Assembly: GCA_021741945.1 (NCBI GenBank)
Contig: JAIOWV010000081.1
Span: 1 to 5,757, forward strand
DNA from: Pontimonas sp.
GTDB lineage: Bacteria > Actinomycetota > Actinomycetes > Actinomycetales > Microbacteriaceae
Direction: 5' to 3'
Length of the DNA: 5,757 bases
Positions 1 through 5,321 of this stretch are shown here, in pieces (the first letter of the stretch is position 1; the number at the start of each line of letters is the position of its first letter). The notes beneath the pieces were generated by a model. It was not told where the DNA came from and did not search any database. It worked only from the letters and a program-made list of their open reading frames with translations. A program made the position numbers and the translations under genes.

Positions 1-42
1 TTCACGGCGGTAGCACGGGTTCGAATCCCGTTGGGGTCACCA
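1..42 (+). tRNA. tRNA-Glu(TTC), 3' part only
   Basis: The window opens at the anticodon of a tRNA whose 5' half lies to the left. Visible parts are TTC (1-3, anticodon), A and C closing the anticodon loop, the GGCGG 3' half of the anticodon stem (6-10), a T arm with stem ACGGG/CCCGT and the canonical loop TTCGAAT (20-26), the acceptor 3' strand TGGGGTC (32-38), discriminator A39 and an encoded CCA (40-42). The anticodon and the overall resemblance to actinobacterial tRNA-Glu support the identity. The reading of TTC depends on the missing base before it being the usual T33. Confidence 0.87.
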
Positions 43-59
43 TATAATTTAATACGCAA
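43..59 (+). promoter_or_regulatory. AT-rich tRNA spacer with a perfect -10-like hexamer
   Basis: The short spacer between tRNA-Glu and tRNA-Asp holds TATAAT at 43-48, identical to the bacterial -10 consensus. A start about 7 nt downstream would fall near 55, five bases before tRNA-Asp. The matching -35 position (20-25, TTCGAA) lies inside the tRNA-Glu T arm and matches TTGACA at only three of six positions. It could be an internal promoter for tRNA-Asp and tRNA-Phe, or simply an A/T-rich spacer for RNase processing of a joint precursor. The sequence alone does not decide. Confidence 0.3.
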
Positions 60-133
60 GGCCCTGTAGCGCAGTTGGTTAGCGTGCCGCCCTGTCACGG
101 CGGAGGTCGCGGGTTCAAGTCCCGTCAGGGTCG
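60..133 (+). tRNA. tRNA-Asp(GTC)
   Basis: A complete 74-nt cloverleaf. The acceptor stem GGCCCTG (60-66) pairs with CAGGGTC (126-132) with one G-U pair. The D arm GCGC/GCGT follows, then anticodon stem CCGCC/GGCGG (87-91/99-103) with loop CTGTCAC and anticodon GTC at 94-96, and a T arm GCGGG/CCCGT with loop TTCAAGT. The discriminator is G133, as expected for aspartate tRNAs. CCA is not encoded (CGG follows), so the 3' end must be added by the nucleotidyltransferase. It lies between tRNA-Glu and tRNA-Phe and is probably cotranscribed with them. Confidence 0.97.
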
Positions 134-138
134 CGGTA

Positions 139-175
139 GTGGGAGAGCCTCTCGTTAGAGAGGCTCTTTCTCCAC
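139..175 (+). other. Stem-loop between tRNA-Asp and tRNA-Phe
   Basis: A perfect 10-bp stem, AGAGCCTCTC (144-153) with GAGAGGCTCT (158-167), is closed by the loop GTTA. Further out, GTGGG (139-143) can pair with TCCAC (171-175) across a 3-nt bulge (168-170), so almost the whole 44-nt spacer folds into one hairpin. Only TTTCT follows the inner stem, a weak U-tract, and part of that is drawn into the outer stem. tRNA-Phe starts 2 nt after the structure and has no visible promoter of its own. I therefore read this as a processing or attenuation element in a tRNA precursor rather than a full terminator. Confidence 0.6.
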
Positions 176-177
176 CT

Positions 178-250
178 GGCTCTGTAGCTCAGTTGGTAGA
201 GCGTTCGACTGAAAATCGAAAGGTCACCGGATCGATGCCGGTCGGAGCCA
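178..250 (+). tRNA. tRNA-Phe(GAA)
   Basis: A complete 73-nt cloverleaf. The acceptor stem GGCTCTG (178-184) pairs with CGGAGCC (243-249), with one U-G pair. The D arm is GCTC/GAGC, and the anticodon stem TTCGA/TCGAA holds the loop CTGAAAA with anticodon GAA at 211-213. The T arm is ACCGG/CCGGT and the discriminator is A250. CCA is not encoded. The T-loop reads ATCGATG (231-237), so the base at standard position 54 is A instead of the near-universal T. The rest of the fold is intact and the gene is probably functional. Its 3' end lies 5 nt from the stop codon of the opposing desaturase gene. Confidence 0.96.
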
Positions 251-255
251 CAACA

Positions 256-1677
256 TCACGCAGGCAGGCTTGCCAGCATTCGTCTCGTGGAAATCAACAC
301 CCCACCCAGCACAGCGGGGATTCCTCCACCGGGGTGAACTGAGGACCCCACCCGCCACAACCACGGGTTCCGTGGTGAGTTATAGCCGGGCTTGTGGAAG
401 GGTCCACTGCGCCACCACGGCGCTGGTTCCCCATAGAGTGCCCCGCCTACCGCCCCAAAACCTTGGAAATACTCGGGGTCAAGAATCATGTGATCGGTCA
501 TCATCTCGGCGATGGGCCGAGCAAGCCCCAGCAGGTCAGAAAAACGCTTGGATTCACTCTGGACAAAATCATCATCAAACCCAAAGGGTTTCCCGTTCGG
601 CGGGGCGGTCAGCAAGAACGCCGCCACGGACCGGGTGTTGGGATAAATCTGCCCTGGGCGGTAGTAGTTCAAAAACGCCATCGTCTGGTTCGGGACAACC
701 CGCTTGCCGAGCGCATCAAACAAGTCTTCCGGGTGCTCTGGCATCATCACCGAGTGGGTGACAACGTGATCTGGCAGATCCTCGTCCAAGACACCGAAGA
801 TGGCGACACCGGAACAGGACAGTCGCTTGGGCGCCTTCTTGGCGGGTGCGCCCATCAAGCCCTCAAGTATTCCGCCATCAAGAGCGCTGACCACGTAGTC
901 AGCGTCGTAGGTGGCACGCTCGCTCACGACGGTGCCCTTAGATACGGAAGTGACCTGTTCAGACAGATGAATCTCAACGCCCGCGTGACGGGCAAGTTTC
1001 TCAAGCCCCAGTGCTATTTCATACACGCCACCGCGCGGAACCCACACGCCATCGGTGGCCATCACTGCCGCCATGCTCGCGTACAGGGCAAGAGTTTGGC
1101 TCGGAGCAACACCGGCGTTGAGGGTGTGAATGGCGACGACGTCTTTGAGCTCCTGGGGCATCCAGGGAAGGCCCTTCAGGAACGCCTCAGTCGTGAGCCT
1201 GGTTCCATAACGGGACAACAATCGGCCAAGCGCCGGCAACACTTTCGGGTCCCACGGATCAGAGACCAAGAGGTCTGTGATCGCCGGTCCTAAAGTTCCG
1301 TGCTCGGCTTCGAATCGCTGCCACGCGTAATGCCACTGGTGCCCAGCTTCGACGGGAAGGTTCGCCTGGGAGCCGCGGTAGTAGTAACGGCCCACTTCGG
1401 GCAAGCGCTCAAGAGTTACCCCAGCAATGTCAGCAGCACTCTCACCAGTGGGTCCCAGCGCGTCATACGCCGCCAAAACCTGTCGCCACACATCGGGGAA
1501 TGTGACCATCGAGGGGCCAGTGTCAATGCGTTGACCGGCAAGCTCGATGCGTCGACTCTTGCCCCCGACCCAGTCCTGGCGCTCAATGACCGTGACCTGG
1601 TGACCTGCTCGAGCCAACAGCGCTGAGGCCGCCAGCCCGCCAAGCCCTGCGCCGATGACGACTATGCGCTTGGTCAT
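256..1677 (-). CDS. CrtI/CrtD-family carotenoid desaturase (FAD-dependent)
   Basis: A 473-residue flavoprotein of the phytoene desaturase/amine oxidase superfamily, which introduces or shifts double bases... bonds in carotenoid chains at the membrane surface. Visible signatures are the N-terminal FAD-binding GxGxxG (G9-x-G11-x-x-G14), the ribose-binding acid E32, the VGGK motif at 37-40, the substrate-side GGVYEIALGLEKLA block (216-229), and the C-terminal family signature GSSVHPGGGIP (444-454), which completes the FAD site. Length is slightly below typical CrtI (about 500). The ATG overlaps the TGA of the upstream prenyltransferase in an ATGA, so translation is probably coupled; a longer reading frame adds 43 residues before the FAD motif but lies wholly inside the neighbour. 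The partner gene suggests C50 carotenoid synthesis. Whether it acts as phytoene desaturase (CrtI) or as a 3',4'-type desaturase (CrtD) cannot be decided here. Confidence 0.9.
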   Translation of the reverse strand: MTKRIVVIGAGLGGLAASALLARAGHQVTVIERQDWVGGKSRRIELAGQRIDTGPSMVTFPDVWRQVLAAYDALGPTGESAADIAGVTLERLPEVGRYYYRGSQANLPVEAGHQWHYAWQRFEAEHGTLGPAITDLLVSDPWDPKVLPALGRLLSRYGTRLTTEAFLKGLPWMPQELKDVVAIHTLNAGVAPSQTLALYASMAAVMATDGVWVPRGGVYEIALGLEKLARHAGVEIHLSEQVTSVSKGTVVSERATYDADYVVSALDGGILEGLMGAPAKKAPKRLSCSGVAIFGVLDEDLPDHVVTHSVMMPEHPEDLFDALGKRVVPNQTMAFLNYYRPGQIYPNTRSVAAFLLTAPPNGKPFGFDDDFVQSESKRFSDLLGLARPIAEMMTDHMILDPEYFQGFGAVGGALYGEPAPWWRSGPFHKPGYNSPRNPWLWRVGSSVHPGGGIPAVLGGVLISTRRMLASLPA

Positions 1678-2522
1678 GGGGCCGTGTAAGAACCAAAAGT
1701 AAGCGCTGCCACCAACTGCACCCCTGCCACCGCACCAGCCAAGTAAGGGAAAGCGACGGAGTATCGATAGAGGCTCTTCGCCTGCGCGGTGGTGGGCTTT
1801 CGCCACTGAGCCACAATCAGCCAGAGCGCCAAGATTGCATTGACTATGGCAACCGGGATGTTAACCATCCAAAACAGCACCGTCGAGACTGTCCACCAGA
1901 ATCCAGACCAGATGAGCGAGCCCTTCACACCAAACTTCACTGCCGTGGTGATGATGCCGACCGATCCGTCTTCCTCGATGTCTTGGATGGCGTCATAAAC
2001 GTGCTTGGCCATCGACCAGGCCATCAAACCGATCGCTGCCGCCCACAATGGTGTCTCCCCCAGGGCGTAAGGGACAAAGACGAGAGGGAAGGCGTAGTCG
2101 GCATTGGACACAGAGTCGAGAATCGGCCGGCCCTTGAAACGCAGAGGCGTTGCCGAGTACTGCCAGAACGAGAACGCGTAGAGCGCCATCCAGAACACCG
2201 CCTCCCAGGGCAGTGTCACAGCGAAGTAGATCAGGAAGGGGACGTTCGTGAGAATGACGCCCCACCCGATCATTCGAGTTTCGGAGGGCTTAATCTTCGC
2301 CCCGCCATAACCACCCTTGCGGTCGTTGTCGGCGTCGGTGTCCTGGTCATAAATGTCGTTGATGCCATAGATCAACAGATTGAAGGGGAACGTCACCCAG
2401 ATGAGGATGGGAAGAATCTCCCACGTCCAGAGGTAGCCAGAGAGCCACATCCCAATGACGGTCGTGCCAATCGTGTTCACCCACAACACAGGGCGAGAAA
2501 TCTCAATAAGCCGCCTAATCAC
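1674..2522 (-). CDS. crtEb: UbiA-family prenyltransferase, lycopene elongase (CrtEb-like)
   Basis: A 282-residue polytopic membrane protein with about eight or nine hydrophobic segments. The first Asp-rich motif is NDIYDQDTD (55-63) and the second is DAIQDIEED (177-185); in UbiA enzymes these bind the Mg-diphosphate of the prenyl donor. The N-terminal SRPVLWVNT (9-17), YGINDIYD (52-59) and DRKGG (67-71) closely resemble what I recall of CrtEb of Corynebacterium and related lycopene elongases, which add C5 units from dimethylallyl diphosphate to lycopene to make C50 carotenoids. The length is typical. The start is GTG, immediately preceded by an in-frame TAG, so no longer start is possible; a weak AGG lies 8 nt upstream. 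It is 36 nt downstream of the dehydrogenase and overlaps the desaturase by 4 nt. Another UbiA activity, such as a quinone or chlorophyll-type transferase, is less likely given the desaturase partner. Confidence 0.87.
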   Translation of the reverse strand: MIRRLIEISRPVLWVNTIGTTVIGMWLSGYLWTWEILPILIWVTFPFNLLIYGINDIYDQDTDADNDRKGGYGGAKIKPSETRMIGWGVILTNVPFLIYFAVTLPWEAVFWMALYAFSFWQYSATPLRFKGRPILDSVSNADYAFPLVFVPYALGETPLWAAAIGLMAWSMAKHVYDAIQDIEEDGSVGIITTAVKFGVKGSLIWSGFWWTVSTVLFWMVNIPVAIVNAILALWLIVAQWRKPTTAQAKSLYRYSVAFPYLAGAVAGVQLVAALTFGSYTAP

Positions 2523-2524
2523 CT

Positions 2525-2559
2525 AGCCAGCCTACCGGTGAGCCCCAGCACGGCTGGCT
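2525..2559 (-). promoter_or_regulatory. Inverted repeat overlapping the crtEb leader
   Basis: An 8-nt perfect inverted repeat, AGCCAGCC (2525-2532) with GGCTGGCT (2552-2559), encloses a 19-nt loop. In the transcript it fills the gap between the dehydrogenase stop codon and the crtEb start, ending 2 nt before the GTG and pairing part of the weak AGG ribosome-binding sequence. It could lower or gate crtEb translation, or mark an mRNA processing site. It has no U-tract, so it does not look like a terminator. Confidence 0.4.
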
Positions 2560-3350
2560 CAGGAAAGCTTGGGGCGAAGCGGTCCCCGGTGGAGTTTGTA
2601 CTGCATGGCTTGGGCCACCGGCTTCATCTGGACCAAGTCCAAGTTCACATGGCCAGGGAGTGAGAGTGCAAAGCCAACAACGTCGGCGACGTCCTCTGCC
2701 GTGAGCGGGCCATCAACATCCTTATATAAAGCGTCATAGCGCGCGTCGTCGCCGGCGTAGCGCTTGAGGGTGAACTCCGGTGTCTTCACCATGCCCGGGG
2801 CAATCTCGACCACGCGAATGGGTTCGCCCACTAGCTCCAGCCGGAGGGCGCCGAGGGCTCCGTGCAACGCATACTTTGCTGCGTTATAGCCCCCACCCCC
2901 TTCATAGCTAATGAAGGCTGCGGTCGAAGACATCGCAACAATGTCGGCATGGCCACCGGTCACGCACTGCCTCCGAAGGCTCGGTAACAGTGCCTTGATC
3001 ATGCGCTGTGTTCCGAGCACGTTGACCTCAAACATCGTCTGCCAATCCTCAGCGTTCGCAACGCCCACTTCATCGTTCCCGACCGCCAGACCCGCGTTGT
3101 TAATGAGAGCGGAGATGTCGCCGGTGGACTCGACGTAGTCAGCGATGATCTCGACATCAGCCGGATCGGTCACATCGCCGACGATAATCTCGCACCCAGT
3201 CTCGGCAGCAAGTTTCTCGAGCCGATCAGCCCTCCTGGCAACACCGATCACCGACCAGCCCTTAGAGCGCAACAGACGAACCGTCGCTTCGCCAATCCCC
3301 GAGCTAGCCCCGGTGACTAGGGCCCGCCTCGGTGCTAGGTCAGTGCCCAC
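2559..3350 (-). CDS. Short-chain dehydrogenase/reductase, YdfG-like
   Basis: A 263-residue cytosolic Rossmann-fold oxidoreductase of the classical SDR family. It shows the cofactor motif TGASSGIG (13-20), the following ARR (38-40) suggesting NADP(H), GDVTD (58-62), NNAG (84-87), the structural N110, catalytic S141/S142, and YNAAK with Y155 and K159. The C-terminal half (APGMVKTPEF, then PGHVNLDLVQMKPVAQ) resembles E. coli YdfG, which acts on 3-hydroxy acids such as L-allo-threonine and 3-hydroxypropionate; the substrate here is unknown. I chose the GTG at 3350 because a GGTGGGGG stretch sits just upstream and it leaves only an 11-nt overlap with the yciI-like gene. Starts at 3389 (ATG) or 3410 (ATG) would add 13 or 20 unconserved residues before the Rossmann fold. 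Its position ahead of the carotenoid genes does not prove a carotenoid role. Confidence 0.88.
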   Translation of the reverse strand: MGTDLAPRRALVTGASSGIGEATVRLLRSKGWSVIGVARRADRLEKLAAETGCEIIVGDVTDPADVEIIADYVESTGDISALINNAGLAVGNDEVGVANAEDWQTMFEVNVLGTQRMIKALLPSLRRQCVTGGHADIVAMSSTAAFISYEGGGGYNAAKYALHGALGALRLELVGEPIRVVEIAPGMVKTPEFTLKRYAGDDARYDALYKDVDGPLTAEDVADVVGFALSLPGHVNLDLVQMKPVAQAMQYKLHRGPLRPKLS

Positions 3351-3639
3351 TGCCCCCACCGAGCGATCCAAGCGCAACGTTCCACTCATAGACCTCACGA
3401 CTGGTGACAACGCCTTCTAGAACAAAGGGGTCAGCATCCAGAAGAGCGTTGACCTCCTCGGCGGATTCAGCTTCAAAAATCAACTGTGCCGACGGGGTTT
3501 GACGTCCTGTGGTTGGCCCAGCGGCCAAGAGGCCTCCGCCGTCTAGTAAGGAGCGCAAATACTCCCGGTGAACCGGGCGGTGAGCATTGATGACGTCGTC
3601 ATCGGAAACGTAGTGATACGTGACCGCAAAGATCGCCAT
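3340..3639 (-). CDS. YciI family protein
   Basis: A 99-residue protein with the ferredoxin-like YciI/YCII fold. The family hallmarks are an N-terminal beta strand, HRPVHREYL (20-28, with H20 and H24), a GGLLAAGP turn (35-42), and the D70-P71-F72 motif followed by EVYEW (82-86). In the family, a conserved His and Asp line a putative active site, but the physiological reaction is mostly unknown; some relatives are dehalogenases or muconolactone isomerase-like. The ATG lies 9 nt after the pntB stop, and its ribosome-binding sequence TAAGG (3651-3647) includes the pntB TAA, with 7-nt spacing. The Gly-rich tail GGGSGH is encoded by the DNA that also provides the ribosome-binding region and start of the next gene. 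Confidence 0.88.
   Translation of the reverse strand: MAIFAVTYHYVSDDDVINAHRPVHREYLRSLLDGGGLLAAGPTTGRQTPSAQLIFEAESAEEVNALLDADPFVLEGVVTSREVYEWNVALGSLGGGSGH
3352..3359 (-). promoter_or_regulatory. Ribosome-binding site choosing the dehydrogenase start
   Basis: GGTGGGGG on the - strand lies 2-9 nt before the GTG at 3350 and within the last codons of the yciI-like gene. It is the best purine-rich candidate for the dehydrogenase and favours this start over upstream ATGs. A GAGG before the ATG at 3389 is a rival, but there the ATG falls inside the conserved VYE codons of YciI, so it may be accidental. Confidence 0.45.
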
Positions 3640-3648
3640 CAGGTCGCC

Positions 3649-5022
3649 TTAGAGGGATTTGACGGAGGTGAGGACCTTGGTCAACGAATCCTTCGCGTCC
3701 CCGAAGAGCAGGGTGGTGTTGGGTTCGTAGAGCAATTCGTTCTCGATACCGGCGAATCCAGGGCGCATCGAACGCTTCAGGAAGACGACCTGCTTGGCGT
3801 CCCCAGCGTTGAGGATCGGCATGCCATAAATCGGCGAGCCAGGAGTTGTCTTTGCAGCCGGGTTGACCACGTCGTTTGCGCCAACCACCAGACACACATC
3901 CGCATTCTTGAATTGAGGGTTGACCTCGTCCATTTCCTGCAGAACCTCGTAGGGAACGTTGGCCTCTGCGAGAAGCACATTCATGTGTCCCGGCATACGA
4001 CCTGCAACGGGGTGGATTCCAAAGACAACCTCGATGCCCTTGGCTTCGAGAGCCTTGGCCAGTTCATACATGGTGTGCTGTGCCTGGGCGACCGCGAGGC
4101 CATAACCAGGGACAACAATCACGCGCTGTGCGTAGCCCAGAAGGATCGCAACATCCTCAGGCGAGCCCGACTTGACGGGGCGATCGGAGACCTCCGTGGA
4201 GCCTGCAGTCGACCCACCCTTGAATGCGCCGAAGATGATGTTGTTGACGCTTCGGCCCATGGCCATTGCCATTGCGCGGGTAAGGATTGTTCCACTGGCA
4301 CCCACCAGGGTTCCACCGACCAACAGCAGAGTGTTGTTCAACACAAGACCCGACGCTGCAACAGCAAGACCGGTCATGGCGTTGAGCAAAGAGATAACAA
4401 TCGGAACGTCAGCGCCACCAACCGGCAACACGACGAGCAGACCCATGATGAGGCCAGCAACCATCAACGCGGTCGCGAGCAGGAAGTCTCCCTGGACAAC
4501 GACCAACACGGCGCCGACCAACGACAGGATGGTGAGCGCGATCATCACGTATTGCTGACCCTTGAAGATCACAGGCCTCGTGGTCATCATTTCCTGCAGC
4601 TTGGCGAAAGTAATCACCGAACCGGAGAACGAGATGCTTCCGATGAAAATCGTGAAGGCCACCGCAATAAGGAATCCGAGGGTGTTTGCAGCCTGCAGCT
4701 CAAGAAGGGCAACAACCGCAGCGGCGCCACCACCAACACCATTGAAGAGCGCCACGAGTTGTGGCATCTGAGTCATCTTGACCATGCGGGAGGCTGGAAC
4801 AGACAGGATCGTTCCTAGACCGATAACCAAGAGGATCCAGCCAATGTTGCGGAGCTCTTCAGCAAGGAACACAGTGACGATACCGACCAGCGCGCCGAGC
4901 GCACCAATAAGGTTGCCTCGTCTGGCGGACTTAGGGGAGGACAGGCCCTTCAGGGCAAGGATGAAGGCAACAGCGGCAAAGAGATAGAGAAGTGCTTCAA
5001 CTTCGGGAGTGATCATGCTCAT
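3649..5022 (-). CDS. pntB: NAD(P) transhydrogenase subunit beta
   Basis: A 457-residue beta subunit of the proton-translocating transhydrogenase, which couples proton entry to hydride transfer from NADH to NADP+. Residues 1 to about 260 form the membrane domain with about nine hydrophobic helices; residues from about 285 form the NADP(H)-binding domain. Motifs are MPQLVALFNG (86-95), GGADVP (202-207) with N214, GYGLAVAQAQ (306-315), HPVAGRMPGHMN (337-348), GANDVVNPAA (381-390), KRSM (416-419) and GDAK (441-444). D205 and N214 align with E. coli D213 and N222, and D384 with D392. The position of E. coli H91 is N94 here. Length is normal. The ATG overlaps the pntAb TGA (ATGA); GGAAGG at 5037-5032 with 9-nt spacing favours this start over the ATG two codons later. 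Confidence 0.98.
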   Translation of the reverse strand: MSMITPEVEALLYLFAAVAFILALKGLSSPKSARRGNLIGALGALVGIVTVFLAEELRNIGWILLVIGLGTILSVPASRMVKMTQMPQLVALFNGVGGGAAAVVALLELQAANTLGFLIAVAFTIFIGSISFSGSVITFAKLQEMMTTRPVIFKGQQYVMIALTILSLVGAVLVVVQGDFLLATALMVAGLIMGLLVVLPVGGADVPIVISLLNAMTGLAVAASGLVLNNTLLLVGGTLVGASGTILTRAMAMAMGRSVNNIIFGAFKGGSTAGSTEVSDRPVKSGSPEDVAILLGYAQRVIVVPGYGLAVAQAQHTMYELAKALEAKGIEVVFGIHPVAGRMPGHMNVLLAEANVPYEVLQEMDEVNPQFKNADVCLVVGANDVVNPAAKTTPGSPIYGMPILNAGDAKQVVFLKRSMRPGFAGIENELLYEPNTTLLFGDAKDSLTKVLTSVKSL

Positions 5023-5321
5023 GATGCGGCGCCTTCCGAAGACTTCTTCTTACCGGAGAACATTTCCAACATGCGGTCGGTGACAACGAATCCACCCACC
5101 AGGTTCACTGTTGCCATCAGCACAGCAAGCAGAGCAAGAATCAGGACGCCCGTGGTCTTGGCGTGACCGGCGACGATGATTGCACCGACCAGGATGATGC
5201 CGTGGATCGCGTTAGCGCCCGACATCAAGGGGGTGTGCAGGGTGCTCGACACCTTCGAGACAACTTCGAAGCCGACGAACACCGCCAGCACGAAGTAGGT
5301 CAACACGATGATGGATTCCAT
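5019..5321 (-). CDS. pntAb: NAD(P) transhydrogenase subunit alpha2 (membrane part)
   Basis: A 100-residue protein with three hydrophobic segments (about 3-20, 36-52, 58-80) and a charged tail containing KKK at 91-93. It matches the short alpha2 subunit of split transhydrogenases (Rhodospirillum, Thermus and mycobacterial type), equivalent to the C-terminal membrane part of E. coli PntA. The signature LHTPLMSGANAIHGI (28-42) is well conserved. H40 in this motif occupies the site where E. coli PntA has Ser and is the likely intramembrane histidine of this type. The ATG shares one base with the alpha1 stop (TAATG), and AAAGG (5335-5331) lies 9 nt upstream. It overlaps pntB by 4 nt, so all three subunits should be made in step. 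Confidence 0.97.
   Translation of the reverse strand: MESIIVLTYFVLAVFVGFEVVSKVSSTLHTPLMSGANAIHGIILVGAIIVAGHAKTTGVLILALLAVLMATVNLVGGFVVTDRMLEMFSGKKKSSEGAAS

Noticed and set aside
139..175. The tRNA spacer hairpin as a full intrinsic terminator
   Set aside because: The U-tract is short and interrupted and partly pairs in the outer stem. tRNA-Phe follows 2 nt later with no promoter seen. On the - strand the bases after the stem are CCCAC, so it cannot terminate the carotenoid mRNA either.
263..274. GGCA/TGCC mini-hairpin as a terminator after tRNA-Phe
   Set aside because: Only 4 bp, no U-tract, and it lies in the last codons of the desaturase.
139..342. A 67-codon open frame on the + strand
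   Set aside because: It runs through the spacer hairpin and the whole of tRNA-Phe, then antisense to the desaturase end; it is not a credible protein gene.
394..1293. A 299-codon open frame on the + strand opposite the desaturase gene
   Set aside because: It lies entirely antisense to a gene with strong family motifs, has no recognisable domain, and follows from codon bias.
1678..1806. A 43-residue N-terminal extension of the desaturase
   Set aside because: The extension lies fully inside crtEb in another frame and precedes the FAD motif that normally sits at the N-terminus. The ATG at 1677 forms the usual ATGA coupling.
1983..2663. A 226-codon open frame on the + strand opposite crtEb and the dehydrogenase end
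   Set aside because: It crosses two real - strand genes and their junction, and its product is polar with no motif.
3568..4818. A 416-codon open frame on the + strand opposite pntB
   Set aside because: It is the antisense of a clear, full-length pntB. Its product is a compositionally odd, His/Asp/Gln/Arg-rich polar chain, the expected mirror of a hydrophobic membrane protein. No domain or ribosome-binding site supports it.
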